A DNA stretch of 64,000 bases from a bacterium HR15 (GTDB lineage Bacteria; Armatimonadota; Fimbriimonadia; Fimbriimonadales; GBS-DC). Within the stretch, counting starts at the first letter, position 1. Every line of letters starts with the position of its first letter. The stretch is from positions 1 through 64,000 of the forward strand of contig BEHR01000004.1 of NCBI GenBank assembly GCA_002898555.1, in the 5' to 3' direction. The notes beneath the pieces were generated by a model that saw only the letters and a program-made list of their open reading frames with translations, was not told the DNA's origin and did no database searches. Of the stretch, positions 16,285-25,571 are shown in pieces. A program made the position numbers and the translations under genes.

Positions 16285-17399
16285 CGGATGGCTACCTCCG
16301 CGTGAGCAAATGCTTGGATAACTTCCGACACAAAGGCAATCTGGTCCTCAGTCAGCTCAGAATGGATCGGGATGGACAGTACCTCCTGTGCAGCGCGCTC
16401 CGCATGCGGGAATGCTCCTCGCTCATAGCCCAGAAATTGGTAGGCAGGCTGAAGGTGCAAAGGCAGTGGGTAATACACCGCACTTTCGATGCCTCGCTCG
16501 CACAGGTATTCGCGCAGCAGGTCACGCTGCGGGTGGCGTATTGTAAACTGGTGATACACATGGTAATTATGAGGTGCAACGGTGGGCAGCTGAAGGTCGG
16601 TCTCAGCGAGCAGAGTGCGGTAGAGCGCGGCGTGATAGCGGCGGCGCTCCGTCCATTCATGCAGGTAGCGCAGCTTCACCCGTAAAATCGCGGCTTGGAT
16701 CTCGTCCAGGCGGCTGGTGTAGCCGATGTCCTCGTAATAGTAGCCCCCGTTCATGCCGTGCACGCGCAAGCTGCGCACGCGGCGAGCAATCTCGCTGTCG
16801 TTGGTGATGACCATGCCGCCATCGCCTGCCCCCCCGATGTTCTTGGTGGGAAAGAAACTGAGTGTGGCAGCGTGGGCAAACGCGCCAATTGGCTGATCGT
16901 GATGCCTTGCGCCAATCGCTTGCGCTGCATCTTCAATCAGCCATAAGCCGTACCGATCAGCAATCTCGCGCAAGACGCGCATCTCCGCGGACTGCCCATA
17001 CAGATCGACGGGCAAGATGGCGCGTGTGCGCGGCGTGATGGCACGCTCCACCTGATCGGGGTCGATGTTATAGGTGTAGGGGTCGATATCCACAAACACA
17101 GGCTTCGCGCCCAGCAGCACCACCACTTCCGCCGTCGAGACGAAGGTGAAGGGCGTGGTAATCACCTCGTCGCCCGGTCGAATATCGATAGCCCGCAAGG
17201 TGAGTTTGAGCGCGTCCGTGCCTGAGTTCACCCCAACGGCATGCTGGGCATGGCACAGCGCAGCGATCTCCTCTTCCAACGCCGCCACATGCTTGCCCAG
17301 CACATAGCGTCCACTTTCCAGCACCTCGTGGAGCAGTGGTTCCACTTCCGCTCTGATACGGCGGTACTGGCTGCCTAAATCCGCCATCCTGACTTCCAA
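16281..17399 (-). CDS. DegT/DnrJ/EryC1 (ArnB-type) PLP-dependent sugar aminotransferase
   Basis: About 372 residues. Family motifs: HAVGVNSGTDALKLTLRAI, PGDEVITTPFTFVSTAEVV, GLWLIEDAAQAIGARH, ATLSFFPTKNIGGAGDGGMV (the Lys forms the PLP Schiff base) and GYTSRLDEIQAAILRVKL. It transfers an amino group to a keto-sugar nucleotide for surface-glycan synthesis. I choose TTG 17399 because AAGGAGGG is ideally spaced from it; ATG 17387 four codons later is the alternative. A TATACT on the minus strand near 17433-17438 is the likely promoter, back to back with the vapB promoter. Confidence 0.9.
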   Translation of the reverse strand: MEVRMADLGSQYRRIRAEVEPLLHEVLESGRYVLGKHVAALEEEIAALCHAQHAVGVNSGTDALKLTLRAIDIRPGDEVITTPFTFVSTAEVVVLLGAKPVFVDIDPYTYNIDPDQVERAITPRTRAILPVDLYGQSAEMRVLREIADRYGLWLIEDAAQAIGARHHDQPIGAFAHAATLSFFPTKNIGGAGDGGMVITNDSEIARRVRSLRVHGMNGGYYYEDIGYTSRLDEIQAAILRVKLRYLHEWTERRRYHAALYRTLLAETDLQLPTVAPHNYHVYHQFTIRHPQRDLLREYLCERGIESAVYYPLPLHLQPAYQFLGYERGAFPHAERAAQEVLSIPIHSELTEDQIAFVSEVIQAFAHAEVAIR

Positions 17400-17441
17400 A
17401 TCGGTTTCCCTCCTTGTTCTTCCATCAGGCATAGTATACCC

Positions 17442-17568
17442 GCTCATGGTACAATCATTTTGGTGAGAGGATGTTGACCATTCGTGGGGTGTATGATGGC
17501 AAGACGATTCGTCCGCTGCCAGGCGAGCCACTGCCCAAAGTGGAGGGCGAAGTCGAGGTGCAGATTGT
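17442..17568 (+). repeat. VapBC duplication, 5' block copy 1 (promoter and antitoxin N-terminus)
   Basis: 110 nt identical to 18263 onward (offset 821), then near-identical to about 17568. It covers TACAAT (17450-17455), the leader and the first 27 or so antitoxin codons. Confidence 0.92.
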
Positions 17569-17692
17569 GTTTTGCGGAATAGAACCTGAGCAGGCAGCGA
17601 ATCTGGCTCAGACGCTTTTCCAATTGCGCGACTCACATCCCCCTCTGCCTTTCCCTGTGTGGGAACTCATCGAGTATGAACGCGAACACTAA
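17471..17692 (+). CDS. VapB-like antitoxin (copy 1)
   Basis: A 73-residue protein beginning MLTIRGVYDGKTIRPLPGEP and continuing LPKVEGEVEVQIVF. This is the short beta-rich N-terminus common in antitoxins paired with PIN toxins in cyanobacteria and thermophiles. The C-terminal 40 residues are helical and should bind the toxin. It overlaps the toxin start by 17 nt. TACAAT at 17450-17455 gives a very short leader. Confidence 0.8.
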   Translation: MLTIRGVYDGKTIRPLPGEPLPKVEGEVEVQIVFCGIEPEQAANLAQTLFQLRDSHPPLPFPVWELIEYEREH

Positions 17693-18146
17693 AATCGTGG
17701 TGATCGATGCTTCCGTGGCCCTGAAATGGGTCTTCAACGATGAAGAAGCCGTTGAGCAGGCCGCCCAGATTCTGAACGATCACCTAACAGGGCGACTGGC
17801 ATTCCATGTGCCGGATCTGCTGGGGTATGAGTGCAGTAATGCACTCTGGGCAGCGGTGCGACAAGGGTGCCTGGATGAAAACGAGGCACGAACAGCCCTC
17901 CATGCGATGCGGCAAATTCAGTTCTACTGGCACTCCCTTCCAGCAATATGGGATATGGCGTTCAAGATATCGATTCAGCACCAACGCTCCTTTTACGACA
18001 GCACCTATCTGGCGTTGGCACAGCAGTTAGGTGTCTGGTGTTTTACTGGCGATCGGCGGCTGTATAATGCGTTGGGTACACAGCTGCCTTGGCTGCGCTG
18101 GGTGGGCGATTACGACTGGGTTGCAATCCCCACAACCTCCCTGTAG
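17676..18146 (+). CDS. PIN-domain toxin, VapC type (copy 1)
   Basis: 156 residues. Acidic PIN residues are visible: IVVIDASVALKWVFNDEEA (first Asp), LLGYECSNALWAA (Glu), SFYDSTYLALAQQL (Asp) and CFTGDRRLYNAL (Asp). This Mg2+-dependent ribonuclease fold normally cleaves RNA (tRNA or rRNA) when the antitoxin is lost. The C-terminal 50 residues are DNA-identical to the second copy, whereas the N-terminal two thirds differ. Confidence 0.88.
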   Translation: MNANTKIVVIDASVALKWVFNDEEAVEQAAQILNDHLTGRLAFHVPDLLGYECSNALWAAVRQGCLDENEARTALHAMRQIQFYWHSLPAIWDMAFKISIQHQRSFYDSTYLALAQQLGVWCFTGDRRLYNALGTQLPWLRWVGDYDWVAIPTTSL

Positions 18147-18155
18147 GAAGCGTGA
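17994..18155 (+). repeat. VapBC duplication, 3' block copy 1
   Basis: 127 nt (17994-18120) identical to 18824-18950 (offset 830), followed by a highly similar tail through CTGTAGGAAGCGTG past the stop. Confidence 0.92.
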
Positions 18156-18291
18156 CTTCTCGCTGACACCATGAATGATACTTTTACAGTGAGGGCTCTC
18201 TATAGGTATACGGGTTATTATCCACAGACATAGGCTTCGCAATCATCAACACCATTATTCCTGCTCATGGTACAATCATTTTGGTGAGAGG
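18147..18291 (+). other. Spacer with a relic of the GH130 gene start
   Basis: After the first toxin stop, the sequence resembles the start of the GH130 gene that follows the second toxin (ATGATACTTTTACAGTGAG against ATGCCTTTACAGCGAGTGG). The duplication therefore copied the beginning of the downstream gene. The rest is AT-rich with no gene, ending in the second vapB promoter (TACAAT, 18271-18276). Confidence 0.6.
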
Positions 18292-18522
18292 ATGTTGACC
18301 ATTCGTGGGGTGTATGATGGCAAGACGATTCGTCCGCTGCCAGGCGAGCCACTGCCCAAAGTGGAGGGCGAAATCGAGGTGCAAATCGTATTCTTGCAGC
18401 CTAATCCTGAAATGCTGCGGCAGTGGCATGAGGCTTTAGGACAGCTACATCGCATGCGTGAACAAATGGCTCCACTCCAGGAGACCATCAAGGATTTGAT
18501 CGAGGCGGATCGTGTTCACTAA
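18292..18522 (+). CDS. VapB-like antitoxin (copy 2)
   Basis: 76 residues. The N-terminal 27 residues are identical to copy 1 except V to I, while the C-terminal half (QWHEALGQLHRMREQMAPLQ) is unrelated in sequence. Overlap with its toxin is 11 nt. Its own TACAAT lies 16 nt upstream of the ATG. The conserved part probably handles DNA or dimer contacts and the divergent helix should define toxin specificity. Confidence 0.8.
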   Translation: MLTIRGVYDGKTIRPLPGEPLPKVEGEIEVQIVFLQPNPEMLRQWHEALGQLHRMREQMAPLQETIKDLIEADRVH

Positions 18523-18976
18523 ACTGGTCGTTGTGGACGCTTCGGTGCTGCTTAAGTCATGCCTGCGCGACGAGGAGGCTGTGCAACAGGTGGATGAACT
18601 ATTGAACGATTTTACAGTGGGACGCCTTGTACTCGCTGCGCCGTTTTTGCTGAAGTATGAGGTGAACAACGCCTTGCGCACAGCCGTTGTCCGCGGCCGC
18701 ATCGATGCGGAAAATGCGCACGCCGCGTTGCGCCTGCTCCTACAAGCACCTCTCCTGTACTATGAAAGCGATGAGCTGGCAGAGCAAGCCTTGACATTAT
18801 CGCTGCGGTACGGGCGCTCTGCCTACGACAGCACCTATCTGGCGTTGGCACAGCAGTTAGGTGTCTGGTGTTTTACTGGCGATCGGCGGCTGTATAATGC
18901 GTTGGGTACACAGCTGCCTTGGCTGCGCTGGGTGGGCGATTACGACTGGGCTGCAATCCCTGCCACCTCCCTGTAG
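18512..18976 (+). CDS. PIN-domain toxin, VapC type (copy 2)
   Basis: 154 residues with PIN acids in LVVVDASVLLKS, LLKYEVNNALRTAV, SAYDSTYLALAQQL and CFTGDRRLYNAL. The C-terminal half is identical to copy 1 up to a few changes at the very end; the N-terminal half keeps only scattered identity. Expected to be an Mg2+-dependent RNase neutralised by the antitoxin encoded just upstream. Confidence 0.88.
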   Translation: MFTKLVVVDASVLLKSCLRDEEAVQQVDELLNDFTVGRLVLAAPFLLKYEVNNALRTAVVRGRIDAENAHAALRLLLQAPLLYYESDELAEQALTLSLRYGRSAYDSTYLALAQQLGVWCFTGDRRLYNALGTQLPWLRWVGDYDWAAIPATSL

Positions 18977-18985
18977 GAAGCGTGG
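18824..18985 (+). repeat. VapBC duplication, 3' block copy 2
   Basis: Partner of 17994-18155. The matching 5' block copy 2 is 18263-18389. Confidence 0.92.
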
Positions 18986-19007
18986 CTTTTTACCGACATC
19001 GTTAACG

Positions 19008-20072
19008 ATGCCTTTACAGCGAGTGGATACGGTCTGTCTGATACGCCCGGAGGATGTGCCACCTTCGCATGAGAGCCTGCGCGTATTGAGCGCGTTCAAT
19101 CCGGGGGTGGCGCAGGTAGGCGACGAAGTGTGGTTGCTGGTGCGCATCGCCGAAACCCCGCGTGAGCAGCGACCCGGCTGGGTGGGCTTGCCACGCTATG
19201 CCCCAGACAAACCAGAGCCTGTCATCGACTGGCTGCCTGAAAGCGAGGTGGAGTGGATTGACCCGCGCGTGGTGCGTTTGCGTGCCACTGGACACACCCG
19301 CCTGACCTTTGTGTCGCACTTGAGGCTGGTCAAACTCGATTCGTCGGGCAAGCGTGTTCAAGCAATTGCCTCCACACCCACGATGCGCCCCGAAACAGAA
19401 TGGGAAACCTACGGCATCGAGGACCCAAGAATCACTTTTCTGGAGGGACGCTACTTCTTCACTTATGTGACTGTTTCGCCTCATGGAGCGTGCACTGCGC
19501 TCGCCTCCACCGTGGATTTTCAGGCGATTACCCGGCATGGGATTATCTTCCCTCCTGAAAACAAGGATGTGCTCCTGTTCCCGGAGCGTATTCGGGACGA
19601 GTATGCCGCGCTGCATCGCCCCAACCCGAACACCCACTTTCATGCGCCCGAAATGTGGATTGCCTACTCACCCGATTTGATTCGCTGGGGGCGCCATCAG
19701 CCGTTGTATGGAGGCGGACGGGAATGGGAGAACGACCGAGTTGGGGGGAGTGTACCGCCTATGCGCGTGCCAGAGGGCTGGCTGGAAATCTACCATGCGA
19801 CACGCCGCTTGCCGGGCGAACGCGGCGTAGGCGTCTACACCGCTGCTACGATGTTGTTGCATCCCGACGAACCGGAGCGCATTCTGAAGATTGGAACCGA
19901 GCCTATCCTTGTGCCCGAAGCCGATTTTGAGCGTGAAGGCTTCGTGCCCGATGTGATTTTCCCAACAGGAGCCGTGGTGCGCGACGACCGCCTGCTAATC
20001 TACTACGGCGCTGCCGATACCTGCACCGGAGTGTCAGAACTCTCCTTGCAAGCGGTGCTGGAGGGACTATAG
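19008..20072 (+). CDS. GH130-family beta-mannoside phosphorylase-like protein
   Basis: About 354 residues. GH130 features: [20 protein letters not shown] (substrate loop), [20 protein letters not shown] (the Asp is the expected catalytic acid), [40 protein letters not shown] and [20 protein letters not shown]. The family phosphorolyses beta-1,4- or beta-1,2-mannosides to mannose-1-phosphate; subfamily is unassigned. ATG 19008 is chosen because the sequence upstream is the vapC copy-2 end in another frame. There is no clear ribosome site, so it may be read from the toxin transcript. Confidence 0.85.
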   Translation: MPLQRVDTVCLIRPEDVPPSHESLRVLSAFNPGVAQVGDEVWLLVRIAETPREQRPGWVGLPRYAPDKPEPVIDWLPESEVEWIDPRVVRLRATGHTRLTFVSHLRLVKLDSSGKRVQAIASTPTMRPETEWETYGIEDPRITFLEGRYFFTYVTVSPHGACTALASTVDFQAITRHGIIFPPENKDVLLFPERIRDEYAALHRPNPNTHFHAPEMWIAYSPDLIRWGRHQPLYGGGREWENDRVGGSVPPMRVPEGWLEIYHATRRLPGERGVGVYTAATMLLHPDEPERILKIGTEPILVPEADFEREGFVPDVIFPTGAVVRDDRLLIYYGAADTCTGVSELSLQAVLEGL

Positions 20073-20074
20073 GG

Positions 20075-20080
20075 TACAAT
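20075..20080 (+). promoter_or_regulatory. TACAAT -10 of sucD
   Basis: AGGGTACAAT ends 7 nt before ATG 20088, so the transcript would begin at or next to the start codon. Confidence 0.6.
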
Positions 20081-20087
20081 TGGGAGC

Positions 20088-20972
20088 ATGGCGATCTTGG
20101 TGAACGCAAACTCAAAGGTGCTGGTGCAAGGCATCACGGGGCGCGAAGGCGAGTTCCACACGCGCCAGATGCTGGAGTATGGCACGAAGGTGGTCGCAGG
20201 TGTCACGCCGGGTAAGGGCGGTCAGCAGATACTGGGCGTGCCCGTGTATGATACAGTGAAGCAGGCGGTCGCTGAGACGGGCGCGAATGTCTCCTGTATC
20301 TTTGTGCCCGCGCCTTTCGCTCCCGATGCCATTCTCGAAGCCGCCGATGCCGGCATCGAAGTGATTGTCTGTATTACCGAAGGAATCCCCGTGCAAGATA
20401 TGATTCGGGTGGTGAACTATCTGAAGCGCTGCACCCAAAGCCGCCTCATTGGCCCTAACTGCCCTGGCATCACGACGGCAGGTGAGTGCAAGGTTGGGAT
20501 TATGCCGGGCAACCTGTTCCGTAAGGGCAATATCGGGCTGGTGTCGCGCAGCGGCACCCTGACCTATGAGATTGTGCATGAGTTGACCCGGGCTGGGTTT
20601 GGACAATCGACCTGCGTGGGCATCGGAGGCGACCCAATCATTGGCACCACTTTTATGGATGTATTACCGATGTTCGAAGCGGATCCTCAGACGGAGGCGA
20701 TCGTGCTGGTGGGAGAAATCGGTGGCTCGGACGAGGAGATAGCGGCTGAATATATCAAGCATCACATGACCAAACCGGTGATTGGGTTTATTTCGGGGCG
20801 TACCGCGCCACCGGGCAAGCGAATGGGGCATGCAGGCGCGATTATCTCCGGAGGCAAAGGCAGTGCACAGTCCAAAGTGCAGGCACTCAGTGAGGCAGGC
20901 GTGCCGATTGCTGATACTCCTGCCGAGATACCCCAGCTGGTGCGCGCTCGTCTAAGAAGTTGCTTAGGGTGA
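20088..20972 (+). CDS. sucD: Succinyl-CoA synthetase alpha subunit
   Basis: 294 residues, full length. CoA-binding Rossmann domain: [60 protein letters not shown]. Ligase domain: [36 protein letters not shown], and the phosphohistidine loop [10 protein letters not shown] with H248. It converts succinyl-CoA to succinate with NTP formation in the TCA cycle, together with a beta subunit. No sucC is adjacent, which is unusual because the two are normally paired. Confidence 0.95.
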   Translation: MAILVNANSKVLVQGITGREGEFHTRQMLEYGTKVVAGVTPGKGGQQILGVPVYDTVKQAVAETGANVSCIFVPAPFAPDAILEAADAGIEVIVCITEGIPVQDMIRVVNYLKRCTQSRLIGPNCPGITTAGECKVGIMPGNLFRKGNIGLVSRSGTLTYEIVHELTRAGFGQSTCVGIGGDPIIGTTFMDVLPMFEADPQTEAIVLVGEIGGSDEEIAAEYIKHHMTKPVIGFISGRTAPPGKRMGHAGAIISGGKGSAQSKVQALSEAGVPIADTPAEIPQLVRARLRSCLG

Positions 20973-21284
20973 TTTGTGCGTGCAATCTGACGCATCAGCA
21001 GCTGCACGCTCACCCACAAAATTCCACACCCCCACATCCCATAACCCCTCATCACGGCGACCTAAGCGACAATCACAGAGCCACCATGCAAAACGACGCT
21101 CCGCCAGCCAACACCGCGGCAACATCCGAACGCTTAGCAGGCCAGGATGATGAGTTGGGCATGGAGGGGCTTACCCATTGCAGAATGGTTCGAACATCTT
21201 CCAATCCGAATGGGACAGGGAGCTATCCTCTGTGGTATACTCTAAGTGAACGGCAAATAGCAAGTAGCAAGTGGAGGATAAAAG
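20973..21284. other. Intergenic 312 bp, no gene seen
   Basis: Nothing recognisable except TATACT at 21236-21241 (GTGGTATACT) and a purine-rich stretch before the apt start. An in-phase open frame exists but has low-complexity H/P/T content and no ribosome site. Confidence 0.6.
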
Positions 21285-21806
21285 ATGGCAGAGCTGCTGG
21301 CGGCACAACTGGTGCGGGATATACCGAATTTTCCGGAGCCGGGCATTATCTTCAAAGATATTACGCCCGTGCTGAAGCATCCGCAAGCACTGCGCGAAGT
21401 CATTGACCTTATGACCGAGCATGCCCGCTCGCTGAAACCCGATGTGATTGCTGGCATCGAATCGCGCGGGTTCGTGTTTGGGCTGCCCATCGCGGTCAAT
21501 CTGGGGCTGGGCTTCGTGCCGATTCGCAAGCTGGGCAAGCTCCCCGGTGAAAAAATCGCGGAAGAGTATGCCCTGGAGTACGGCACGAACACCGTCGAAA
21601 TCCATACGGACGCGATTGAACCGGGTCAGCGCGTGGTTGTGGTGGACGACCTGTTGGCAACAGGCGGCACCGCCGCCGCCTCGGCACGGCTGATTGAACG
21701 ACTGAAAGGCACCGTGGCGGGCTTCGTGTTCCTCATCGAGCTGACCTTCCTTGGAGGACGCAAAAACCTGCGCGGCTATGATGTCCATACCCTGATCCAG
21801 TATTGA
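21285..21806 (+). CDS. apt: Adenine phosphoribosyltransferase
   Basis: 173 residues. Family signatures: LVRDIPNFPEPGIIFKDITP at the N-terminus; AGIESRGFVFGLPIAVNLGL; and the PRPP-binding loop VVVVDDLLATGGTAAASARL. It salvages adenine to AMP in the cytoplasm. The dGTPase-like gene starts 3 nt downstream, so the two form a purine-salvage/nucleotide-pool operon. Confidence 0.95.
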   Translation: MAELLAAQLVRDIPNFPEPGIIFKDITPVLKHPQALREVIDLMTEHARSLKPDVIAGIESRGFVFGLPIAVNLGLGFVPIRKLGKLPGEKIAEEYALEYGTNTVEIHTDAIEPGQRVVVVDDLLATGGTAAASARLIERLKGTVAGFVFLIELTFLGGRKNLRGYDVHTLIQY

Positions 21807-21809
21807 GCG

Positions 21810-22856
21810 ATGACCATTCGCGAACGATTGGAGCAGCTGGAACGCGAAACACTCGCCCCTTATGCCGCGAAAAGTAGTCAATCACGCGGGCGACCTGTGC
21901 CTGAACCACCCGACCCAGTGCGCACCGCCTTTCAACGCGACCGGGACCGCATCATCCACTGTAAAGCGTTCCGCCGACTAAAGCACAAAACGCAGGTCTT
22001 CTTAGACCCCGAAGAGGACCATTACCGCACGCGTCTGACCCATACCTTAGAGGTGGCGCAAATCGCGCGCACCATTAGCCGCGCCCTGCGACTGAACGAA
22101 GACCTGACGGAAGCGATTGCCCTGGCGCATGACTTGGGGCATCCCCCCTTCGGACACACGGGCGAGGAAGCGCTGGACGCCATCGTGCGTCACTATGTGC
22201 CGCATGGAGGCTTCCGCCACTATGAACAGAGCCTGCGCGTGGTCGATGTGCTGGAGAAAGACGGGCAGGGGCTGAACCTGACCCACGAGGTTCGTGAGGG
22301 TATCGTTGGACATTCCAAAGGGCGCGCAGACCTCAGCCAGGCAGAAAGCGAAAAGACCACCACGCTCGAAGCGACCGTCGTGCGTATTGCAGACCGCATC
22401 GCCTATCTCAATCACGACCTGGACGACGGCATGCGGGCAGGTTTGCTAACCTCCGACGATCTACCACGCGACCTGATCGAATTTCTGGGGCACACGCACA
22501 GCCAACGCATCGCCCGCATGGTGATGGATGTGGTGGAACAAAGCGACGGCAAACCCATCGTACAGCTGAGCCCCGCTATGCTCGAAGCGATGAACCGCAT
22601 GAAGGAGTTCATGTTCGAACGGCTCTATCACCATCCGCGTGTGCTGGCGGAGCGTGAAAAGATGCGCACGATCATCTCTCAGCTGTTCGAATATTACATG
22701 GAGCATCCCGATGCGCTGCCCACCAACTTCCGCCCGCGTGAGCCAAGCACCGAAGCCCATGCCCAATCGGTGTGCGACTATATCGCCGGCATGACCGACC
22801 GCTACGCCATCCAACGCTATATCCAGCTCTTCCTGCCGCGCAACTGGGGTGGGTGA
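21810..22856 (+). CDS. dgt: dGTP triphosphohydrolase-like HD protein
   Basis: 348 residues. HD-domain metal ligands: HYRTRLTHTLEVAQIARTIS (His), AIALAHDLGHPPFGHTGEEA (HD) and a later Asp in VVRIADRIAYLNHDLDDGMR. FRRLKHKTQVFLDPEEDHYR is a hallmark of the bacterial dGTPase-like clade. It hydrolyses dNTP to deoxynucleoside and triphosphate. Length and motifs suggest the shorter (type 2) form. Co-transcribed with apt. Confidence 0.92.
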   Translation: MTIRERLEQLERETLAPYAAKSSQSRGRPVPEPPDPVRTAFQRDRDRIIHCKAFRRLKHKTQVFLDPEEDHYRTRLTHTLEVAQIARTISRALRLNEDLTEAIALAHDLGHPPFGHTGEEALDAIVRHYVPHGGFRHYEQSLRVVDVLEKDGQGLNLTHEVREGIVGHSKGRADLSQAESEKTTTLEATVVRIADRIAYLNHDLDDGMRAGLLTSDDLPRDLIEFLGHTHSQRIARMVMDVVEQSDGKPIVQLSPAMLEAMNRMKEFMFERLYHHPRVLAEREKMRTIISQLFEYYMEHPDALPTNFRPREPSTEAHAQSVCDYIAGMTDRYAIQRYIQLFLPRNWGG

Positions 22857-22860
22857 AAGG

Positions 22861-22866
22861 TATAAT
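22861..22866 (+). promoter_or_regulatory. TATAAT -10 of a (broken) Uma2 gene
   Basis: AAGGTATAAT lies 20 nt before ATG 22887, overlapping the end of dgt, with GGAGG in between. Confidence 0.6.
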
Positions 22867-22886
22867 TCCAACGGAGGTGCTGCACA

Positions 22887-23461
22887 ATGGCAGCTACCGA
22901 CACGATTCAGCAAACGCGGCAAGTCACCTGGGAGCAATTTGTCCAGCTACCACCGTCTAACACGCGCCAAGAGATTATCGATGGGGAGGTGCGTGAGTGG
23001 CCTGCGCCCACTGTACGCCACCAGCGCACTATAGGACGACTGTATCAACGGATTGTGAACGAGATGGAAACCCACCAGAAAGGTTATGTGGTTCTTTCGC
23101 CAATCGATGTAGTCATTCAGCGCAGCCCCCTGCGCGTGCGCCAGCCCGATCTCATCTTTATCCGAGCAGAGCGCGTGAAATCGCTTGAGGACCTGGAGAG
23201 CGCGCCGCGTATCGAGTTCGCACCCGATTTGGTGGTGGAGGTGCTTTCGCCCTCCGATGAACTGGCAGACCTCAACAGTAAGCTGGATGACTACCATGCC
23301 TTGGGCTGCCGGAGGTCTGGCTGGTGGGACTGCCCTCAAATCACATCTCGGTGCTGAGCCGTACAGAAACGGGTTGGCACTGGCGCTCTTTCGCGGAGGC
23401 AGAACCTATTCAGAGCACCGTTTTGCCAGACCTGTCCCTCACTCCCAGCTCGGTTATATGA
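22887..23461 (+). pseudogene. Uma2-family putative nuclease, frameshifted
   Basis: The first 140 codons give a normal Uma2 N-terminus ([60 protein letters not shown]). At about 23305-23312 the frame is lost. The expected continuation lies in the next frame ([20 protein letters not shown] ... [12 protein letters not shown]) and ends at TGA 23459. A single-base indel explains it. The catalytic half is still encoded, so a truncated product is possible. Confidence 0.8.
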
Positions 23462-23502
23462 AGCAGGCGCACAGGGAACGCTTTCAGGTAAAATGCTCTC
23501 AT

Positions 23503-24894
23503 ATGGAACCGAAGCTGGTCTGTGTGAAGCAAGCGTATCAGATGCCTGTGGGCAGTCGGCTGACAGTGCGCGGCTGGGTGCGTTCACGGCGCGACTCAAA
23601 AGGCATCTCCTTTATTGAGCTTAACGACGGCTCACGCTTCAAAAGCCTGCAGCTGGTCGTGAACGAAGGGGTCATTCCGGAAGAGCTTTTGAAACGCATT
23701 ACGACGGGTGCCTGCATCGCCGCGACGGGCGAGCTGGTCGAATCGCCCGCGCCTGGTCAGCCTGTGGAGCTGCGCGTGGAGCATATCCACCTATACGGTG
23801 AGGCAGACCCCGCCACCTACCCCATGCAGAAAAAAGGGCACTCGTTCGAATTTCTGCGCGAGATTGCCCATCTGCGCGTGCGGGGCAACACCTTCGGTGC
23901 GGTGTTCCGCGTGCGCAACACGCTCGCCTACGCCATCCACAAGTTCTTTCAGGAACGCGACTTCCTCTATGTGCATACACCCATCATCACGCCCTCTGAC
24001 TGTGAAGGTGCAGGCGCGCTGTTCCGTGTCACCACGCTTGATTTAGAGAACCCGCCGCGCACGCCCGACGGGCGCATCGATTGGAGCCAAGACTTCTTCG
24101 GCAGACCCACCTATCTCACCGTGAGCGGTCAGCTGGAGGCGGAGGTGTTCGCGCTGGCGTTCGGTAAGGTCTACACCTTCGGGCCCACTTTCCGCGCCGA
24201 GAACAGCAACACGCCACGCCACCTCGCCGAGTTCTGGATGGTGGAACCCGAAATGGCGTTCTACGAGCTACCCGACAATATGCGCCTCGCCGAGGAGTTC
24301 CTGAAATATATCATTCAATATGTGCTGGACAACTGCCGCGAGGACATGGAGTTCTTTCATCAACGCATTGACAACACCGTGTTGTCCACACTGGAGCATG
24401 TGGCGACCGCCTCGTTTGAACATATCACCTACACCGAGGCAATCCAAATCTTGCAGAAGGCGGAGCGCGACTGGGAGTTCCCACCTGTGTGGGGCAACGA
24501 TTTGCAGACCGAACATGAGCGTTATTTGACGGAGGAGGCGTTCAAAAAGCCCGTCATCGTGACCGACTACCCGAAGGAGATTAAGGCGTTCTATATGCGC
24601 CTAAACGACGATGGGCGCACCGTGCGGGCGATGGATGTGTTGGTGCCGCGTGTGGGTGAGATTATCGGAGGCAGCCAGCGCGAGGAACGGTACGATGTGC
24701 TGTTGCAACGCATCCGCGAATCGGGGCTGAACGAGCAAGACTACTGGTGGTACCTTGATTTGCGCAAATATGGCTCCGCGCCCCATTCAGGCTTTGGACT
24801 GGGCTTCGAGCGCATGCTCATGTATATCACGGGCATGAAAAACATCCGGGATGTTATCCCCTTCCCGCGCACACCGGGAAACGCCGAGTTCTGA
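23503..24894 (+). CDS. asnS: Asparaginyl-tRNA synthetase
   Basis: 463 residues. N-terminal OB-fold anticodon domain ([20 protein letters not shown]). Class II core: [20 protein letters not shown] (motif 1), [20 protein letters not shown] (motif 2), [20 protein letters not shown] (motif 3). [16 protein letters not shown] is typical of AsnRS rather than AspRS. Charges tRNA-Asn with asparagine. ATG 23503 is used because the OB fold begins there; the frame is open much further upstream only because it shadows the Uma2 gene. TAAAAT at 23489-23494 sits 8 nt before the start. Confidence 0.95.
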   Translation: MEPKLVCVKQAYQMPVGSRLTVRGWVRSRRDSKGISFIELNDGSRFKSLQLVVNEGVIPEELLKRITTGACIAATGELVESPAPGQPVELRVEHIHLYGEADPATYPMQKKGHSFEFLREIAHLRVRGNTFGAVFRVRNTLAYAIHKFFQERDFLYVHTPIITPSDCEGAGALFRVTTLDLENPPRTPDGRIDWSQDFFGRPTYLTVSGQLEAEVFALAFGKVYTFGPTFRAENSNTPRHLAEFWMVEPEMAFYELPDNMRLAEEFLKYIIQYVLDNCREDMEFFHQRIDNTVLSTLEHVATASFEHITYTEAIQILQKAERDWEFPPVWGNDLQTEHERYLTEEAFKKPVIVTDYPKEIKAFYMRLNDDGRTVRAMDVLVPRVGEIIGGSQREERYDVLLQRIRESGLNEQDYWWYLDLRKYGSAPHSGFGLGFERMLMYITGMKNIRDVIPFPRTPGNAEF

Positions 24895-24944
24895 CAAATC
24901 GTCTAACGGAAGCAGTAAGGCGGTAGGCGAGAGGTAGGACACGC

Positions 24945-25538
24945 ATGCAAGGAACAGGACACGGGCTGAGAATCGTGTTGGGCGCACTGATATTGCTCCT
25001 CTTGTGGGCGTGCTCAGGCGGTGGCGGCGGTGGTGTCAACACCCGCACGCTGCGCGTGGTGGGTACGCCCGCCGGCGCGCGCGTATTCGTCAACGGCGTC
25101 GAACGGGGCACTGCACCCCTTGACCTAAGCGACTTGCCCCCAGGCACGCATCACATCCGCGTCGAAATCACCCTCGACAACGGGCAGATTATCGCGCAGG
25201 AGTTTAATGTGGTCATCGGCTCACAACCCGAAGTGCGCTATGACCTCAACCGCTACCGCATCGAGACGAACCCGGTGCAGGTGGAAGTATGGGCTGGACA
25301 ACGGCAGCAAATCGTTGCCACTATGCGCGATGTGAACGGCACAATTGTTGAGGCGAACTTTGTCTGGTCCATCGAGAACCCCAATGTGGCAACCTTGGCG
25401 GGCAGCGAGAACAACACCCGCTTCCTCCAGGGCATTGCCCGCGGCAGCACCTACCTCATTATCACCGACACACGCACGGGAGTCAGTCTGCGCGTGCCCG
25501 TCACCGTGCTGGACTTCCCACCGCCGCCCGGCGGCTGA
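24945..25538 (+). CDS. Lipoprotein with PEGA-like and Ig-like domains
   Basis: 197 residues. The signal peptide ends in a lipobox (LLLLWACSGGGGGG), so Cys is lipidated. A PEGA-like domain follows (LRVVGTPAGARVFVNGVERG, PLDLSDLPPGTHHIRVEIT), then a bacterial Ig-like (BIG2-type) domain (VEVWAGQRQQIVATMRDVNG, ANFVWSIENPNVATLA). It is exposed at a membrane surface; the binding partner is unknown. It lies between asnS and galT without obvious operon linkage. Confidence 0.8.
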   Translation: MQGTGHGLRIVLGALILLLLWACSGGGGGGVNTRTLRVVGTPAGARVFVNGVERGTAPLDLSDLPPGTHHIRVEITLDNGQIIAQEFNVVIGSQPEVRYDLNRYRIETNPVQVEVWAGQRQQIVATMRDVNGTIVEANFVWSIENPNVATLAGSENNTRFLQGIARGSTYLIITDTRTGVSLRVPVTVLDFPPPPGG

Positions 25539-25571
25539 AACGCTAAGGGCAATCATGGCATAATCTTCTCC

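Noticed and set aside
20960-21406. Plus-strand 148-codon frame before apt
   Set aside because: It overlaps the start of apt and the end of sucD in other frames, is rich in H/P/T and has no ribosome site.
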